Assembly (NCBI RefSeq): GCF_005887115.1
Contig: NZ_PNCJ01000017.1
Coordinates: forward strand, 1-64,000
DNA length: 64,000 nucleotides
Reading direction: 5' to 3'
Origin: Pseudoalteromonas rubra
Lineage (GTDB): Bacteria > Pseudomonadota > Gammaproteobacteria > Enterobacterales > Alteromonadaceae
Below, in pieces: positions 20,414-31,600 of this stretch (positions within the stretch are counted from its first letter, which is position 1; every line of letters starts with the position of its first letter). The notes below the pieces were generated by a model. That model was not told the DNA's origin. It searched no databases and saw only the letters and a program-made list of their open reading frames with translations. Position numbers and translations under genes: made by a program.

Positions 20414-21283
20414 ATGATGAAAACACTGAATTTGATATATATCTGCTCGTTACGCAATGCGGCGGCCGATCAGGCCGGACGTATGGTTGAGTACAAAGGG
20501 GAGCAGCGCTACATGATGTCTCCCCTTGAGCATCTGGTGGAGCAGCTGAATACAACCTCTTTAGGCCAGCAGTATGCGTTAAAAGCCGTTATTTTCGATG
20601 ACGATCTGAGTCATGGACCTGATCAGCGCAAGCTGCAAGACTATGGCCTGGCGCGTGGTACCTCAAAAGGTCCCTGGATCTACCCGGAGTCACTTAACAT
20701 TCAGGGCCAGCCGGTGGATGAGCTACTGCAGAATATTCCATCGAGCTATCGCAAAACACCGCTGAATTCACCTGAGCGGGTGGCTGGGAAAAAAGAGTTT
20801 GAGGCACAACTGGAAGCGCAACTGGATGCACTTGATGCCGATGTTGTTTTGCTGGATGGACTTATCCTGATTCTGGACGATTTAGCCAGTGCAGACAGTA
20901 AATACCACAATAAAATTGTGAATATTCATCCGGGGATCACGCGAGCAGATTCACCTTATCAGCGCCGCGGTGCGACCGCAACACTGGACGCACTGTACGG
21001 AGCACGTGGTCAGAAAGTCATTAATTGGGAGACGAAAGAAACCGTAAGCGTTCCGGTGATAGATAAAACAGGCGCTTCCTTTCACTACATTGATCAGGGG
21101 ATAGATTCAGGTCCGGTGATCACTGACGTGATGGATACCCACATAAATCCGGACGACACCATTATTGAGATGCGCTGGAACAACTTCCAGCAGAGCCTTT
21201 TCCCTGCCATGATCAATGGCCTGAAGTTGCTGGCAGAACAACGCTTACCCCAGTCGGTAGCAGCTGACGCCGAATCTGCCTGA
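20414..21283 (+). CDS. PvdF-like N5-hydroxyornithine formyltransferase
   Basis: 289 residues (287 if the second ATG at 20417 is used, which has better spacing from GGA). The N-terminus reads IYICSLRNAAADQAGRMVEY, a segment I associate with the PvdF hydroxyornithine transformylase group. The formyltransferase catalytic signature appears as NIHPGITRADSPYQRRGA (about residues 171-188), with the catalytic Asn and His, and a later Asp in DSGPVI (about 234). The enzyme would transfer formyl from N10-formyltetrahydrofolate to N5-hydroxyornithine, giving the hydroxamate residue for the NRPS. The N-hydroxylase encoded about 25 kb away supports this. No internal ketoacyl or NRPS domains. Confidence 0.82.
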   Translation: MMKTLNLIYICSLRNAAADQAGRMVEYKGEQRYMMSPLEHLVEQLNTTSLGQQYALKAVIFDDDLSHGPDQRKLQDYGLARGTSKGPWIYPESLNIQGQPVDELLQNIPSSYRKTPLNSPERVAGKKEFEAQLEAQLDALDADVVLLDGLILILDDLASADSKYHNKIVNIHPGITRADSPYQRRGATATLDALYGARGQKVINWETKETVSVPVIDKTGASFHYIDQGIDSGPVITDVMDTHINPDDTIIEMRWNNFQQSLFPAMINGLKLLAEQRLPQSVAADAESA

Positions 21284-21379
21284 TAGTGATAAGGTAATGG
21301 GGTATTGCCGTTACCTTTCCTCATCTGAAATTTGTCTGAAAAACACACATTATAAAGTTCGACTCTTGCGTTTGTTTTT

Positions 21380-21392
21380 GTGATATTATAAC
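21380..21392 (+). promoter_or_regulatory. Zur box 1
   Basis: GTGATATTATAAC matches the Zur palindrome GTTATAWTATAAC at 12 of 13 positions, and with its flanks (TGTGATATTATAACAT) closely resembles the E. coli znu operator as I recall it. Confidence 0.78.
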
Positions 21393-21403
21393 ATATCTGT
21401 ATT

Positions 21404-21416
21404 GTTACAATATAAC
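21404..21416 (+). promoter_or_regulatory. Zur box 2
   Basis: GTTACAATATAAC, 12 of 13 matches to the same palindrome, centred 24 bp downstream of box 1 and 23 bp before the start codon. Two sites on about the same helical face suggest cooperative zinc-dependent repression. Confidence 0.75.
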
Positions 21417-21438
21417 GTATTATATTAGAGTAGTATTG

Positions 21439-22842
21439 ATGATTTTCAGAGCAAAAGTATTGGCTGCAGCTGTATCTGCAATCTTGTTGTCGGCTTGTGG
21501 TGGTACAGACCATCAGGTAACCAAAACACAACAGGCTGTGTCTTCTGATGAATCGGTAACGGAAGACGAAAACAAAGCGGGTGAGGAGACGCACGACCAT
21601 GACGAAGACATCAAAGATGTCGCGGGTCGTTTGCTGGTCACCAGTAGCGAGAGCAACGTTGTCAATATTTACTCTGCCGCAGAGCAAAGCCTGATTGAAT
21701 CAGTGGGCCTGACGTATGCACCACAATATGCTTATGGGTCTGAAAACCATCGCTATGCCATTTTGGTGCAGCGTGAGCAGGGCATGGTGGAGTTTGTTGA
21801 CGGCGGGCTATATAGAGAAGCCCATGGCGACCACTTCCACAATCATGAAGATGCACCGAGTAGTGTGTCTTTGCAGCTGGCATCGACTAAACCAACTCAT
21901 GTTACCGTAAATGAGGGCGGAATTGCTGTCTTTTCGGATGGCGATGCTGCCACCCAAAAGGTGGCGTCTGTTGCCATGTTTGGTGAAGCGCAGATCAGCG
22001 GCGAGAGCGGTCAAGTCGTTAAGCTTAATTACAGCACGCATATGCATGGTGCTGCCCAGGCAAGAGGCGAGTATCTGATCAGCTCGCTGCGTGATAGCGA
22101 GAGCGACTCTCCCATGCCATCACAAATTGCTTTGTACCATGCCCATGATGACCATTTTGATCAGGAGCAGGTGTTTAGTGTGACTTGCCCTGTGCTGCAC
22201 GGTAGTGCACAAAACGAAACCACCATTGTATTTGGGTGTGGTGATGGTGTTGCCATTATCTCGCAACAAGGGCAGTCGTTTAGTGCAACCAAAGTGGCTA
22301 ACCCAGAAAGCTTTGCAGAGGGCATGCGTGTTGGCGCGATAAAAGGACATCACAAGCAAGAACAGTTCATAGCAAGCGCGAGCAATCAGTTGTTTATGTT
22401 GCACCCGGAAGATGGGGAGCTGGAAGCGCTGGAGTGGCAGGTCACCACTGGCAATCATCGCCTGAACTATTTTGGCTTTAGCCATGATGGTGAGCGCATA
22501 GTGACACTCGACAGTGCGGGTAAACTGAGCATTCTGTCAGGGCATGAGCACGAAGCAGAACAAGGCGGCGAACATCAGGGTGAACATCATTGGGAAGTGG
22601 CGCATGAAGTGTCGATTACTGACGCCGATTTAGTAAATATGCCTAAAGATCATAGCTTCTCACTGGCACTCTCATATGCTGAAGATGCTGTGTTTGTAAC
22701 TGATCCAATAGCGAAGCAAATTAAAAAGTACGATCTGGAAACAGGTAAATTGGTACAAACAATTGAACTGGATGTAATACCTAATAAGCTTGTGTGGCTT
22801 GGCATTGCCAACAGTGAAAAAGAGCATGATCACGACCACTAA
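21439..22842 (+). CDS. AztD-like zinc-binding beta-propeller lipoprotein
   Basis: 467 residues with a lipoprotein signal (ILLSAC, about residues 15-20), an acidic/His segment EETHDHDED, and further His clusters: HGDHFHNHED, HAHDDHFD, GHEHEAEQGGEHQGEHH and a terminal EHDHDH. The remainder is made of repeated beta-rich blades, with paired cysteines in VTCPVLHG and FGCGDGV, an arrangement like the periplasmic zinc metallochaperone AztD. Two Zur boxes immediately upstream independently support a zinc role. The start at ATG21439 is used rather than the preceding TTG. Its likely job is holding or delivering periplasmic zinc; there is no zinc ABC transporter in the window. It interrupts the siderophore genes but has its own control. 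Confidence 0.8.
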   Translation: MIFRAKVLAAAVSAILLSACGGTDHQVTKTQQAVSSDESVTEDENKAGEETHDHDEDIKDVAGRLLVTSSESNVVNIYSAAEQSLIESVGLTYAPQYAYGSENHRYAILVQREQGMVEFVDGGLYREAHGDHFHNHEDAPSSVSLQLASTKPTHVTVNEGGIAVFSDGDAATQKVASVAMFGEAQISGESGQVVKLNYSTHMHGAAQARGEYLISSLRDSESDSPMPSQIALYHAHDDHFDQEQVFSVTCPVLHGSAQNETTIVFGCGDGVAIISQQGQSFSATKVANPESFAEGMRVGAIKGHHKQEQFIASASNQLFMLHPEDGELEALEWQVTTGNHRLNYFGFSHDGERIVTLDSAGKLSILSGHEHEAEQGGEHQGEHHWEVAHEVSITDADLVNMPKDHSFSLALSYAEDAVFVTDPIAKQIKKYDLETGKLVQTIELDVIPNKLVWLGIANSEKEHDHDH

Positions 22843-22860
22843 GCAAATCAGGTCGGGCTG

Positions 22861-22915
22861 AACCATTTTTGTAGTGTTAGTAAGCCATCTCGGGTAAAAC
22901 CAGGTGGCTTTTTTT
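22861..22915 (+). terminator. Terminator, copy 1 of a duplicated 54-bp element
   Basis: AGCCATCT, 11-base loop, AGGTGGCT (one G-U pair), then seven Ts, shortly after the beta-propeller gene. The 54-bp element starting AACCATTTTTGTAGTG recurs at 23040 with a single base difference in the stem (G22903 versus A23082). Confidence 0.8.
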
Positions 22916-23039
22916 AAAAAGTAGGATCTTGAAGAGGGTGCGCTGGCTTAAACCTTAGGGTAGAAATTGGTCCCTAATGACTGGGTACTGTCAAAATCGA
23001 ACAAACACATGAACACTCGCCGCAGGCACCGTTCGCAAC

Positions 23040-23093
23040 AACCATTTTTGTAGTGTTAGTAAGCCATCTCGGGTAAAACCAGATGGCTTTTTT
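23040..23093 (+). repeat. Second copy of the duplicated terminator element
   Basis: A 54-bp direct repeat of 22861-22914, 179 bp downstream, with a fully complementary stem (AGCCATCT/AGATGGCT) and a T-run, so it should also terminate. The 125 bp between the copies encodes nothing recognisable. The pattern looks like a local duplication followed by divergence. Confidence 0.8.
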
Positions 23094-23248
23094 CTTATTC
23101 AGATTCAGTAGTGCTGTTTTGCACCTTTGTATCCACTTCCCTGATTTAGGGATATTAGAGCGTTATTTTTTATTAACACCAAACCACGCCTCAAAAGTAA
23201 ACAGTTGAGTAGTAAATTTACCAACAAATACAGCTTAAGTTATCTTTT

Positions 23249-23263
23249 TGATAATTATTATAA
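23249..23263 (+). promoter_or_regulatory. Fur box of the TonB receptor gene
   Basis: TGATAATTATTATAA matches TGATAATnATTATCA at 13 of 14 defined positions and lies just upstream of a PvdS-type promoter element, so iron control can be both direct and through the sigma factor. Confidence 0.75.
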
Positions 23264-23270
23264 TTCGTAC

Positions 23271-23294
23271 TAAATTTGTGCGGAGGGAGTTCGT
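23271..23294 (+). promoter_or_regulatory. Exact PvdS-type promoter (TAAAT-N16-CGT) of the TonB receptor
   Basis: TAAAT (23271-23275), 16 bases, CGT (23292-23294): full match to the iron-starvation box, 32 bp before the receptor ATG. Confidence 0.75.
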
Positions 23295-23326
23295 CTGGGT
23301 GTCATAAATACAACTAGGATGAAACA

Positions 23327-25471
23327 ATGAACCCACTCAAATACAGCTTACTGCCGCTCGCACTTGCCGTTTCCAATGCCGTCATGGCAGACGATAGTAA
23401 AGAAGACCTGAAGTCAATTGAACAGATAGTGGTGTATGGTGAAAACACCCAACGTTCACTGAAAGACACCACGTCATCTATTGCCGTTATTGATCAAGAG
23501 CAACTGAAAAGTGGTCAGGTTAACTCCTTGCTGGATGCCTTATCAGGTATTGCAAACGTTGTATTTACGGATAGCCTGCCGACGATCCGTGGCTTGCAAG
23601 GTGAAGGTGTATCTCAAGGCTTTAGTTCTTTTTCATCGGGTGCCAAGCCACGTGTATCTGTTATGCGTGACGGTGTTTCAGACCCGTTTGTTGCTAAGCT
23701 AAGTGGTGATTTTGGCCTGTGGGACGTTGAACAAATCGAAGTATTGCGTGGCCCACAATCGTCAAACAGTGGCCGCAACAGCATTGGTGGTATAGTTTAC
23801 ATCAAGACCAAAGAGCCCTCACTGACTGATTTTGAAGCTGCAACCCGTATTGGCTATTCAGACCTGAACGAAAATACAGAACTGTCGGGCATGGTCTCTG
23901 TGCCACTGCTGGAAGATCAGCTTGCACTGCGCGCCACCGTTCAGCGTAACGAAGGGGAGTCGTACATGGAGTATACAGGCACCTCTCCTCGAGTGGTGTA
24001 CCCGTTTAATCCAAAAGAGCTTGAAGATACTCGCATGGACATCAAGCTAAAATGGCAACCCGCTGCACTCAGTGGCCTGGATATGCTGCTACATTACTCA
24101 CGCAGTGAAGAAACCGGTGAGCGCCATTGGGGCTTCCAGGGGCCGGTATTAAATGGCAATGATCCGGTAAATACCAAAATTGGTCCGCAGTTATCGGACC
24201 GTGTTGTGTCCTATCAGATGGTGCCAACACCCGAGGGCCCCGTCGCAGGCTCATATGCGCGTGATAAAGACACAGAATATGACCGTTGGTCGTTACGCAC
24301 ACGCTATGAGATCAATGATGCGATTAACCTTGAAGTCATGTTGTCAGATACCGACTACCGCTATGAGTTCAGACAGTATCCGGAGCCTTGGTATGTCATC
24401 ATGAACGACAGCGGCAAAACCTATGATGTGAAAGTGAGCTTTGTGGGTAATGAAACTGTCAGTGGTTATCTGGGTTTGTACATGAATGATCGCGACCAGA
24501 CTTTCTTCCGTGAAGGTTACTACAAAGGGACTGATGACAGTGAAAACCAGGCAATCTATGGTGAGGCAACCATCAAGGTGAGCGATCAGGGCCGTGTGGT
24601 CCTTGGTGGTCGAATCGAGGATGAAGAGCAGTATCGATTCTTCGATGGCGCTGAAATGGCGAAGCGATTTGGTATGCCTAATATCGAATTTGTCACCGAT
24701 GTTGATAATCGCATTTACCTGCCAAAACTGGCCTATCTGCACGATTTAAACGATAACATCACAGTCAACGCCAGCTTCCGCAAAGGGTACAGCTCGGGCG
24801 GTGGTGACTTCCACTGGTTTAGCATGAGCAATTACACTTTTGAGCCAGAGTATGTCGATACTTTCGAAGTCGGTTTGCGCTCTACGCTTATGGACGGTGA
24901 CTTAAACTTCGCGGTAAATGTGTTTTACAATGACTTCGAGGATTACCAGTACTACGGTACCGGTCCAACGGGTAACCCGAATGACTTTAGCATCATTAAC
25001 CTGGCGAAAGTAAAAAGCGCCGGCTTTGAAACTGAAGCGCGCTATGCCATCAACCCAGATCTGACCTTGTCGGCAAGTTTTGGCTGGATGGACAGCACGG
25101 TTGACGAAGCGAATGCTGAAAATCCAACAGTACGTGACAAAGCGCTGCCAATGGCGGCCGATATCACGGCTGGATTAGGGCTGGAATTCTGGGCCACAGA
25201 CAAGTTCCAATTAACGGCGCGTAGCAACTATGTGGGTGAGTATTACAGCAAGCTGGGTGAAAAAGCTGAGCACCTGGCAGGCGACTACGCCGAGTTTCAT
25301 TTCTCTGCCGCCTATGTTGAGGAAAACTGGCGTATCGATGCTTATGTAAACAATGCCTTCGATCACGACAGCTTGATCAGTGCAGGTCGGGTAACCGGCT
25401 CAGACGTATTTATTTACGGTGACTACACGGACCCAAGAAACATGGGTATCTCGTTTAGCTACACCTTTTAA
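23327..25471 (+). CDS. TonB-dependent outer-membrane siderophore receptor
   Basis: 714 residues. A signal peptide ending at about AVMA is followed by a TonB-box-like segment (IEQIVVYGE, about 31-39). The plug domain (about 40-165) has IEVLRGPQSSNSGRNSIGG (about 140-158), and a 22-strand barrel ends in FSYTF with terminal Phe. It would import the ferric siderophore made by the surrounding genes, using TonB energy; the position just before the main NRPS and the Fur and PvdS-type sites support that over an unrelated substrate. The ATG follows AGGAT at suitable spacing. The nearby Zur-controlled gene raises a zinc alternative, but the boxes here are Fur-type. Confidence 0.93.
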   Translation: MNPLKYSLLPLALAVSNAVMADDSKEDLKSIEQIVVYGENTQRSLKDTTSSIAVIDQEQLKSGQVNSLLDALSGIANVVFTDSLPTIRGLQGEGVSQGFSSFSSGAKPRVSVMRDGVSDPFVAKLSGDFGLWDVEQIEVLRGPQSSNSGRNSIGGIVYIKTKEPSLTDFEAATRIGYSDLNENTELSGMVSVPLLEDQLALRATVQRNEGESYMEYTGTSPRVVYPFNPKELEDTRMDIKLKWQPAALSGLDMLLHYSRSEETGERHWGFQGPVLNGNDPVNTKIGPQLSDRVVSYQMVPTPEGPVAGSYARDKDTEYDRWSLRTRYEINDAINLEVMLSDTDYRYEFRQYPEPWYVIMNDSGKTYDVKVSFVGNETVSGYLGLYMNDRDQTFFREGYYKGTDDSENQAIYGEATIKVSDQGRVVLGGRIEDEEQYRFFDGAEMAKRFGMPNIEFVTDVDNRIYLPKLAYLHDLNDNITVNASFRKGYSSGGGDFHWFSMSNYTFEPEYVDTFEVGLRSTLMDGDLNFAVNVFYNDFEDYQYYGTGPTGNPNDFSIINLAKVKSAGFETEARYAINPDLTLSASFGWMDSTVDEANAENPTVRDKALPMAADITAGLGLEFWATDKFQLTARSNYVGEYYSKLGEKAEHLAGDYAEFHFSAAYVEENWRIDAYVNNAFDHDSLISAGRVTGSDVFIYGDYTDPRNMGISFSYTF

Positions 25472-25485
25472 TTTGTAAGCCTATC

Positions 25486-25509
25486 ATGCCCGCGTAAGCG
25501 GGCATTTTT
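25486..25509 (+). terminator. Terminator of the TonB receptor gene
   Basis: ATGCCCGC-GTAA-GCGGGCAT followed by TTTTT, 15 bases after the receptor stop codon. Confidence 0.88.
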
Positions 25510-25569
25510 CTCTCTCTGCACAGCCCACTCAGGTACCTTGCTCAAAGTCACATTTTTTACCCGCTAAGC

Positions 25570-25593
25570 TGGATTTTTGCCGTGTTCATTCGT
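25570..25593 (+). promoter_or_regulatory. Weak PvdS-type element before the giant NRPS
   Basis: TGGAT-N16-CGT, only 6 of 8 matches, 51 bp before the start codon. Noted because the spacing and distance agree with the other elements; alone it would not be convincing. Confidence 0.3.
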
Positions 25594-25644
25594 CTAGCAG
25601 TCATATTTTGAAATCAGAATCAAACTGACTGCAGTGGAGCCAGA

Positions 25645-28600
25645 ATGTCACAGCAAAGACGTACCAGAAGAAATCGCGCTATCTCCTCCCTATCAACCGA
25701 AGACCAACAACGCTTAAAAGCACGTATTGACCAGGCCCAGAGCAATGCCGGCCAGCTCCAGGTTGAGTTGACAGCAGGTGAGCGAGTGCCGCTGACACCC
25801 GCACAGAAGATCCTCTGGTATGCCTGGAAGCTGGACCCGCAGGATGTCTCCTACAATTTGGCCGGGGCACTGCATTTTCAGGGGGAGCTACACACCGCTC
25901 AGGTCAGGCAGGCATTTGAGACCTTGCTGGCAAAACACTCCGGGTTGCGGATCCTGTTCGTTGAGGAACAAGAGCAGGTCTGGCAGTGCGATGGCGGATA
26001 TCAGTCTTTGCCAGTTCATGAGCTGGAACTTGCGCATCTTAGCGATCAGGCAAGTATTCGTCGTTTCGTTGAGCAACCATTTGCGCTGTGCAGTGAGCCC
26101 TTATTGCGTATCGCCATTGCCCGCTGCGAGGGGCGAACCAGCCTGATCATGACTTTGCATCATATCATCGCCGACGGCACGTCAATGCAACAGTTGTTAG
26201 ATGAGTTTATTGCACTTTATGCTGGCAAAGAGATTGCCTCGCCAGCGTCGGGCTATCTGGAGTTTGCGAAATGGGACAATGAGCAGGACCATCAGCCACA
26301 CTATGATACCCAGTTGACGGTATGGCGGCAGCAGCTGACAGACTGTGAAGAGACCTTGCGTTTGCCGGCCAAAAATCAGCACAGACACGACCTCAATTAT
26401 CAGGTTGCAACGCAGACACAGACATTGCCAGCGGCGCTGTGGCAGCGCATTGGCGCGCTTGCCAGTCAGTATCAGGTGACCCCCTATTTAGTCTTATTAA
26501 CGGCCTGGCAGGCTCTGCTGGCGCGCCTCAGTGACAGCCAGAATATTCGCGTCGGGGTGCCGATTGCCAATCGTCATCGCAGTGAAACTCAGCACCTTGT
26601 CGGCTTTTTCGTTAATACTCAGGTGATGCCGTTGCAGCTTGAAGATACCGACAGTTTTGTAAAGCTGCTAGAAAAAAACACGGCAATGAGCCGACTGGCA
26701 CAGAACAATCAGGATTTACCATTTGAGCAGCTGGTGAACGCACTCAAGCCGGCGCGTCAAAGCGGCGTTCACCCTATCTTTCAGGTGATGTTTAACTACC
26801 TGCGTCGTGATAAGCGCAATCTAAGCCAGCTGGAATCTGTTTCTCTGCTGGACACCGAAATGTACCGTTTTGGTATGCCGTTTGATTTGCAACTGGATGT
26901 GATTGAAGACCTCAGTGAAGGGACCAGTCTCAACCTTATCTATGCCCGTGAACTATATGATGCTGAGTTTGCTCAGGCTTGTCTGGCGCAATTTCAGATG
27001 ATGCTGGATAGCTGTCTGAGCGACCCAGGTGCTGAGGTCAATAATGTTCCTCTGCTATCTGCACAACAGGTATCCGACCTGATCACCACAGGGACCGGCG
27101 CTGAGGCGTTTGACTACTCACAGCCCGTTACAACCCTGATCAGCCAGCAAAGTACCAGCACACCAGATGCGATTGCAGTACGTTTCGCTTCGCACAGCCT
27201 CACTTATCGGGAGCTGGAGCAACGTACAAACCAACTGGCGCATTATCTGAACGCGCAAGGCATAGGCGCGGAAGACAAGGTGGCGCTGGTGTTCGAACGC
27301 AGCATCGAGATGGTGGTCAGTATTCTGGCGGTGGTGAAGGCAGGGGCAGCCTATGTGCCACTGGAGCCCTCTTTACCAGCAGATCGCATAGCTTACATCG
27401 CCAGTAGCAGTGGCCTGAGCCTGTTCTTGGGTGACCACTCACTGGCGCGATTTGACAGCCAGGCAGATCTGGCCCCCCGTGTTGAACTTTCGACACTGGC
27501 GCTTGAACACTATCCGCACAGCTTGCCGACGCATGAGATCCCCGCAACCCAACTGGCTTATGTGATTTACACGTCAGGGTCCACCGGCAAGCCCAAAGGC
27601 GTCGGTAACCAGCACAGTGCCATATACAACCGTATTGCCTGGCAACAGTCAGCTTATCCCATTGATGCCGGTGATAAAGTATTGCAAAAAACCCCGTTTG
27701 GGTTTGATGTTTCGGTGTGGGAATTCTTCTGGCCACTGATGTATGGTGCTGAGCTGATAGTGGCCCCGCCTGGTGCACACAAAGACAGTGCGCAACTGAT
27801 CGACACGATCAATCACTTTGGCGTGACAACATTGCACTTTGTACCATCGATGTTGCAGGCGTTTTTAGGTCATGAAGCCGTTGCTACGGCCACCAGCATT
27901 CGACAGATCTTATGTAGTGGTGAGGCGTTGCCCAGCGAAGTACAGGCGCAGGCAATGCGTAAGTTACCTGGCATTGCAATTTACAACCTGTATGGCCCGA
28001 CAGAAGCGGCTGTGGATGTCAGTCACTTCACCTGCCATGGCCGTGCTGATCTGCCCGTCCCAATTGGTGCACCTATTGCGGGGATCCGGTTATATGTGTT
28101 GGATCGCGCTTTGAATTTATGCCCGCAAGGTATTGCCGGAGAACTCTACATCGCTGGTGCAGGTCTGGCGCGAGGGTATGTCAGCCGCCCTGATTTGAGT
28201 GCTGAGCGGTTTGTTGCCGACCCCATTGCGGCGGACGGCAGCCGCATGTATCGCAGTGGTGATTTGGTAAGCTGGAATGATCAGGGTCAGCTGGATTATC
28301 TCGGTCGTATCGATCATCAGGTTAAGATCCGTGGTTTCCGGATAGAATTAGGTGAAATTGAAGCTGCGTTGTACGCAGCATCAGGGGTACGCGAAGCGGT
28401 TGTCGTGGCCGACGACAGCGGCGCTGCGACACGCCTGGTTGCGTATGTTTCAGCCGTCGCTGAGCAAATTCTGGATAGCGAACAACTAAAAGCAACACTG
28501 GCTGACGCCCTGCCTGAATATATGGTGCCAGCGGTGATAGTGGTGCTGGATACGCTGCCGTTAAGCAGTAACGGTAAAATTGACCGTAAAGCTCTGCCAA

Positions 28601-31600
28601 AGGTAAGCAATACCTCATCAGTGCCATTTGAAGCGCCACAAGGTGCGCGTGAAGAGGCGCTGGCAAGTGTCTGGCAACACGTGTTGGGCCAGCCGAAAAT
28701 TGGTCGACTGGATAACTTCTTCGAACTCGGTGGCGATTCGATCCTGAGTCTGCAGATTGTTACCGGATTGCGTGAACACGGTTATGTGGTGACACCAAAA
28801 CAGATTTTTGAACTGCATAGCATTGCCCGTCTGGCGCCTCAGTTAAGCGAACTGAGCCAGGCTGAAGCGATAGCACAGCAGGTGGAAGGTGAGGTGGCTC
28901 TGTTACCGATTCAAAAACAGTTCCTGACCTCCAAGCTGGACAATAAAAACCATTACAACCAGGCGCTGTTATTGACATTGGACACACCACTGGACGAGGC
29001 CCTGATCCAGCAAGCCTGGTCTGCATTAATCGCACACCATGATGCATTGCGTCTGCGCTTTGTCAAAGATGCGTCTCAGCAGTGGCAGCAGCACTATACG
29101 GAATTTGATGCCACGCAGGCAGCGGCCAGTTGTTGGTCGCGTCGTATTGAGGCGACTCAAATAACGGCGCTTGCCGAAGAAGCGCAGCGCAGCCTGAATA
29201 TTGCCGAAGCTGAGGTGACCCGACTGGTGCATATGACGCTGGACGATGGCAGTGCACGCTTGCTACTGGTGATCCATCACCTGGTGGTGGATGGCGTGTC
29301 GTGGCGTATTTTGCTCGACGACTTAGCGCGGGTTTATGGCCAGTTACAACAGCAAGTTAGCCCATCCCTTGCCAGCAAGAGCCACAGCTACCAGTACTGG
29401 GCGCAGCAGCTCAGTGGTTATGCACACACTCACAGTGATGAACTGAGCTACTGGCAACAGCAGCAGGCTCCCGAGTTGACTTTGCCTGATCTCAACCATG
29501 AGGGCAGCCGTAAGCTTGCCCACAGTGCCAGTGTGCAGGTCACACTGGATACACAGCAAACTCAGACCTTGCTGCACGACGCTGGCAAAAGCTACCGGAC
29601 TCAGGTCAATGAGTTATTACTGAGCGCGCTGAGCGAAGCCTTGTATCAATGGAGCGGACAGGCTGAGTGTTTGATCAACCTGGAAGGACATGGCCGTGAA
29701 CCCTGGGATCTGGACACAGATTTAAGCCGTACGGTAGGCTGGTTCACCAGCTTGTATCCGGTTCAGCTGACCCGACACGCCACTCTGAGCGACACCCTGA
29801 AACATAACAAAGAGCAGCTCAGAACCGTGCCAAACAAGGGCATTGGCTATGGGGCACTGAAATATTATGGTGATGCGCAAACCCAGTCCTGCCTGGCAGC
29901 CCAGTCTCTTGGACAAATTGAGTTTAACTATCTTGGTCAGCTGGACAATACACTGGCTCAGTCAGAGGCCCCCTGGCGTTTGGCCGACGAGCACAGCGGT
30001 GCCGCTTTCAGCCCGGACTTTGAGCCACACAGTGAGATCAGTATCAATGGTCAGGTGAGCGATGGCCGCCTGCAACTGGTGATTAGCTATGGTGCACAGC
30101 GACTCAGCGACGTGACAATGACGGCCTTTGCCAGGCATCTGGAGGCGGCCCTAGTCGCTGTGATCGGCCATTGTACAGAGGAAGCGGGCTGCCTTACCCC
30201 CAGTGATGTGCCATTGGCCGCACTGAGTCAGTCGCAACTGGATACCTTAGCGATTAACGGTGCTGAGCTGCAGGACCTGTATCCGCTGTCGCCGATGCAG
30301 CAGGGCATGCTGTTTCACAGTCTTTACGAGCAGGGCGAAGCCTATATCAACCAGACCAGTCTGGACATCACCGGACTCGATGCTACGCGCTTTAAAACCG
30401 CATGGCAGACGGTGATAGATCGTCATGAGGTACTGCGTAGTGGCTTCTTAAGTCTGGATCCACAACCGCTACAGTTTGTTGTTAAAACTCTGGCTGCTCA
30501 GTGGCAGACTCTGGACTGGCAGCACCTGAGCGCCGATGAGCAACAGCTGAAATTGCATGAGCTGGCTCAGCAACAGCGTAGCCAGGGCTTTGAGCTCGAT
30601 GGCACGCCAGGCTTACAACGTTTTGTATTAGTACAGCTGGCACCTGAACGGCATGTCTTCATCTGGACCATACATCATATTCTGACCGATGGCTGGAGCT
30701 GTTCGGCGCTGATGGGAGAAGTGTTACGCCTGTACGAGGGTCACACTTTGCCTCCGGCAGAGGCCCAATATCGTGACTATATTGCCTATCTGGCGCAACA
30801 AGATCAGTCCGCTAATCTCGCTTACTGGCAGGCGCAAACTGATTTATTGTTGGAGCCGTGCTATCTGAGTTCGGCCTTTACCACGCCCTTGCAGGGCAGC
30901 TACAGCGCGTTCGATTTACTGCTAACGGAGCAAGAAGATGCCGCGCTGGGCGAGTTTGTCAAAGCCCAGCACCTGACGCCAAACACCCTAATGCAGGGAG
31001 TATGGGCACTTTTGCTGAGTCGCCATCTTGGTCGTGAAGCGGTGTGCTTTGGTGCCACGACATCAGGGCGTCCGAGCGATTTGGCAGGGGCAGAGCGGAT
31101 CCAGGGGATGTTCATCAACACTATGCCGGTCATGGTTGAAGTGCGCCCTGAGCTGTCTTTGAGTCACTGGCTGCAGGCGCTGCAATCGGCCAACCTGGCC
31201 GGTCGGGAACACGAATTTACGCCTTTATACGATATTCAAAAGCAGGCGACACATCTGGCAATGGACAAGCACGGCTTGTTCGATACCCTGCTGGTGTTTG
31301 AAAACTATCCGCTTGCGGAAGCACTTGAAACCCGTGCTGAACAACAGACCAAATTTACTGTCGGTGAGGCCAAAGAAGAAACCAATTTCCCGCTTACGGT
31401 GAGCTTTATTCAGGAAGAGACGCTGCGGTTACATTTCAGTTATCAGGGCAGTGAGCTTGCCGGCGCCGATGTACAGGCACTGGCAGAGCAATTCAGACGC
31501 CTGCTGCTGAATATCATAGCGTCACCGCAAAGCCGTTTGTCGGCGCTTACGCTGATCAGTGAATCACAGCAGCGGACACTGCAAAAGCTGGGCTTTGGTG

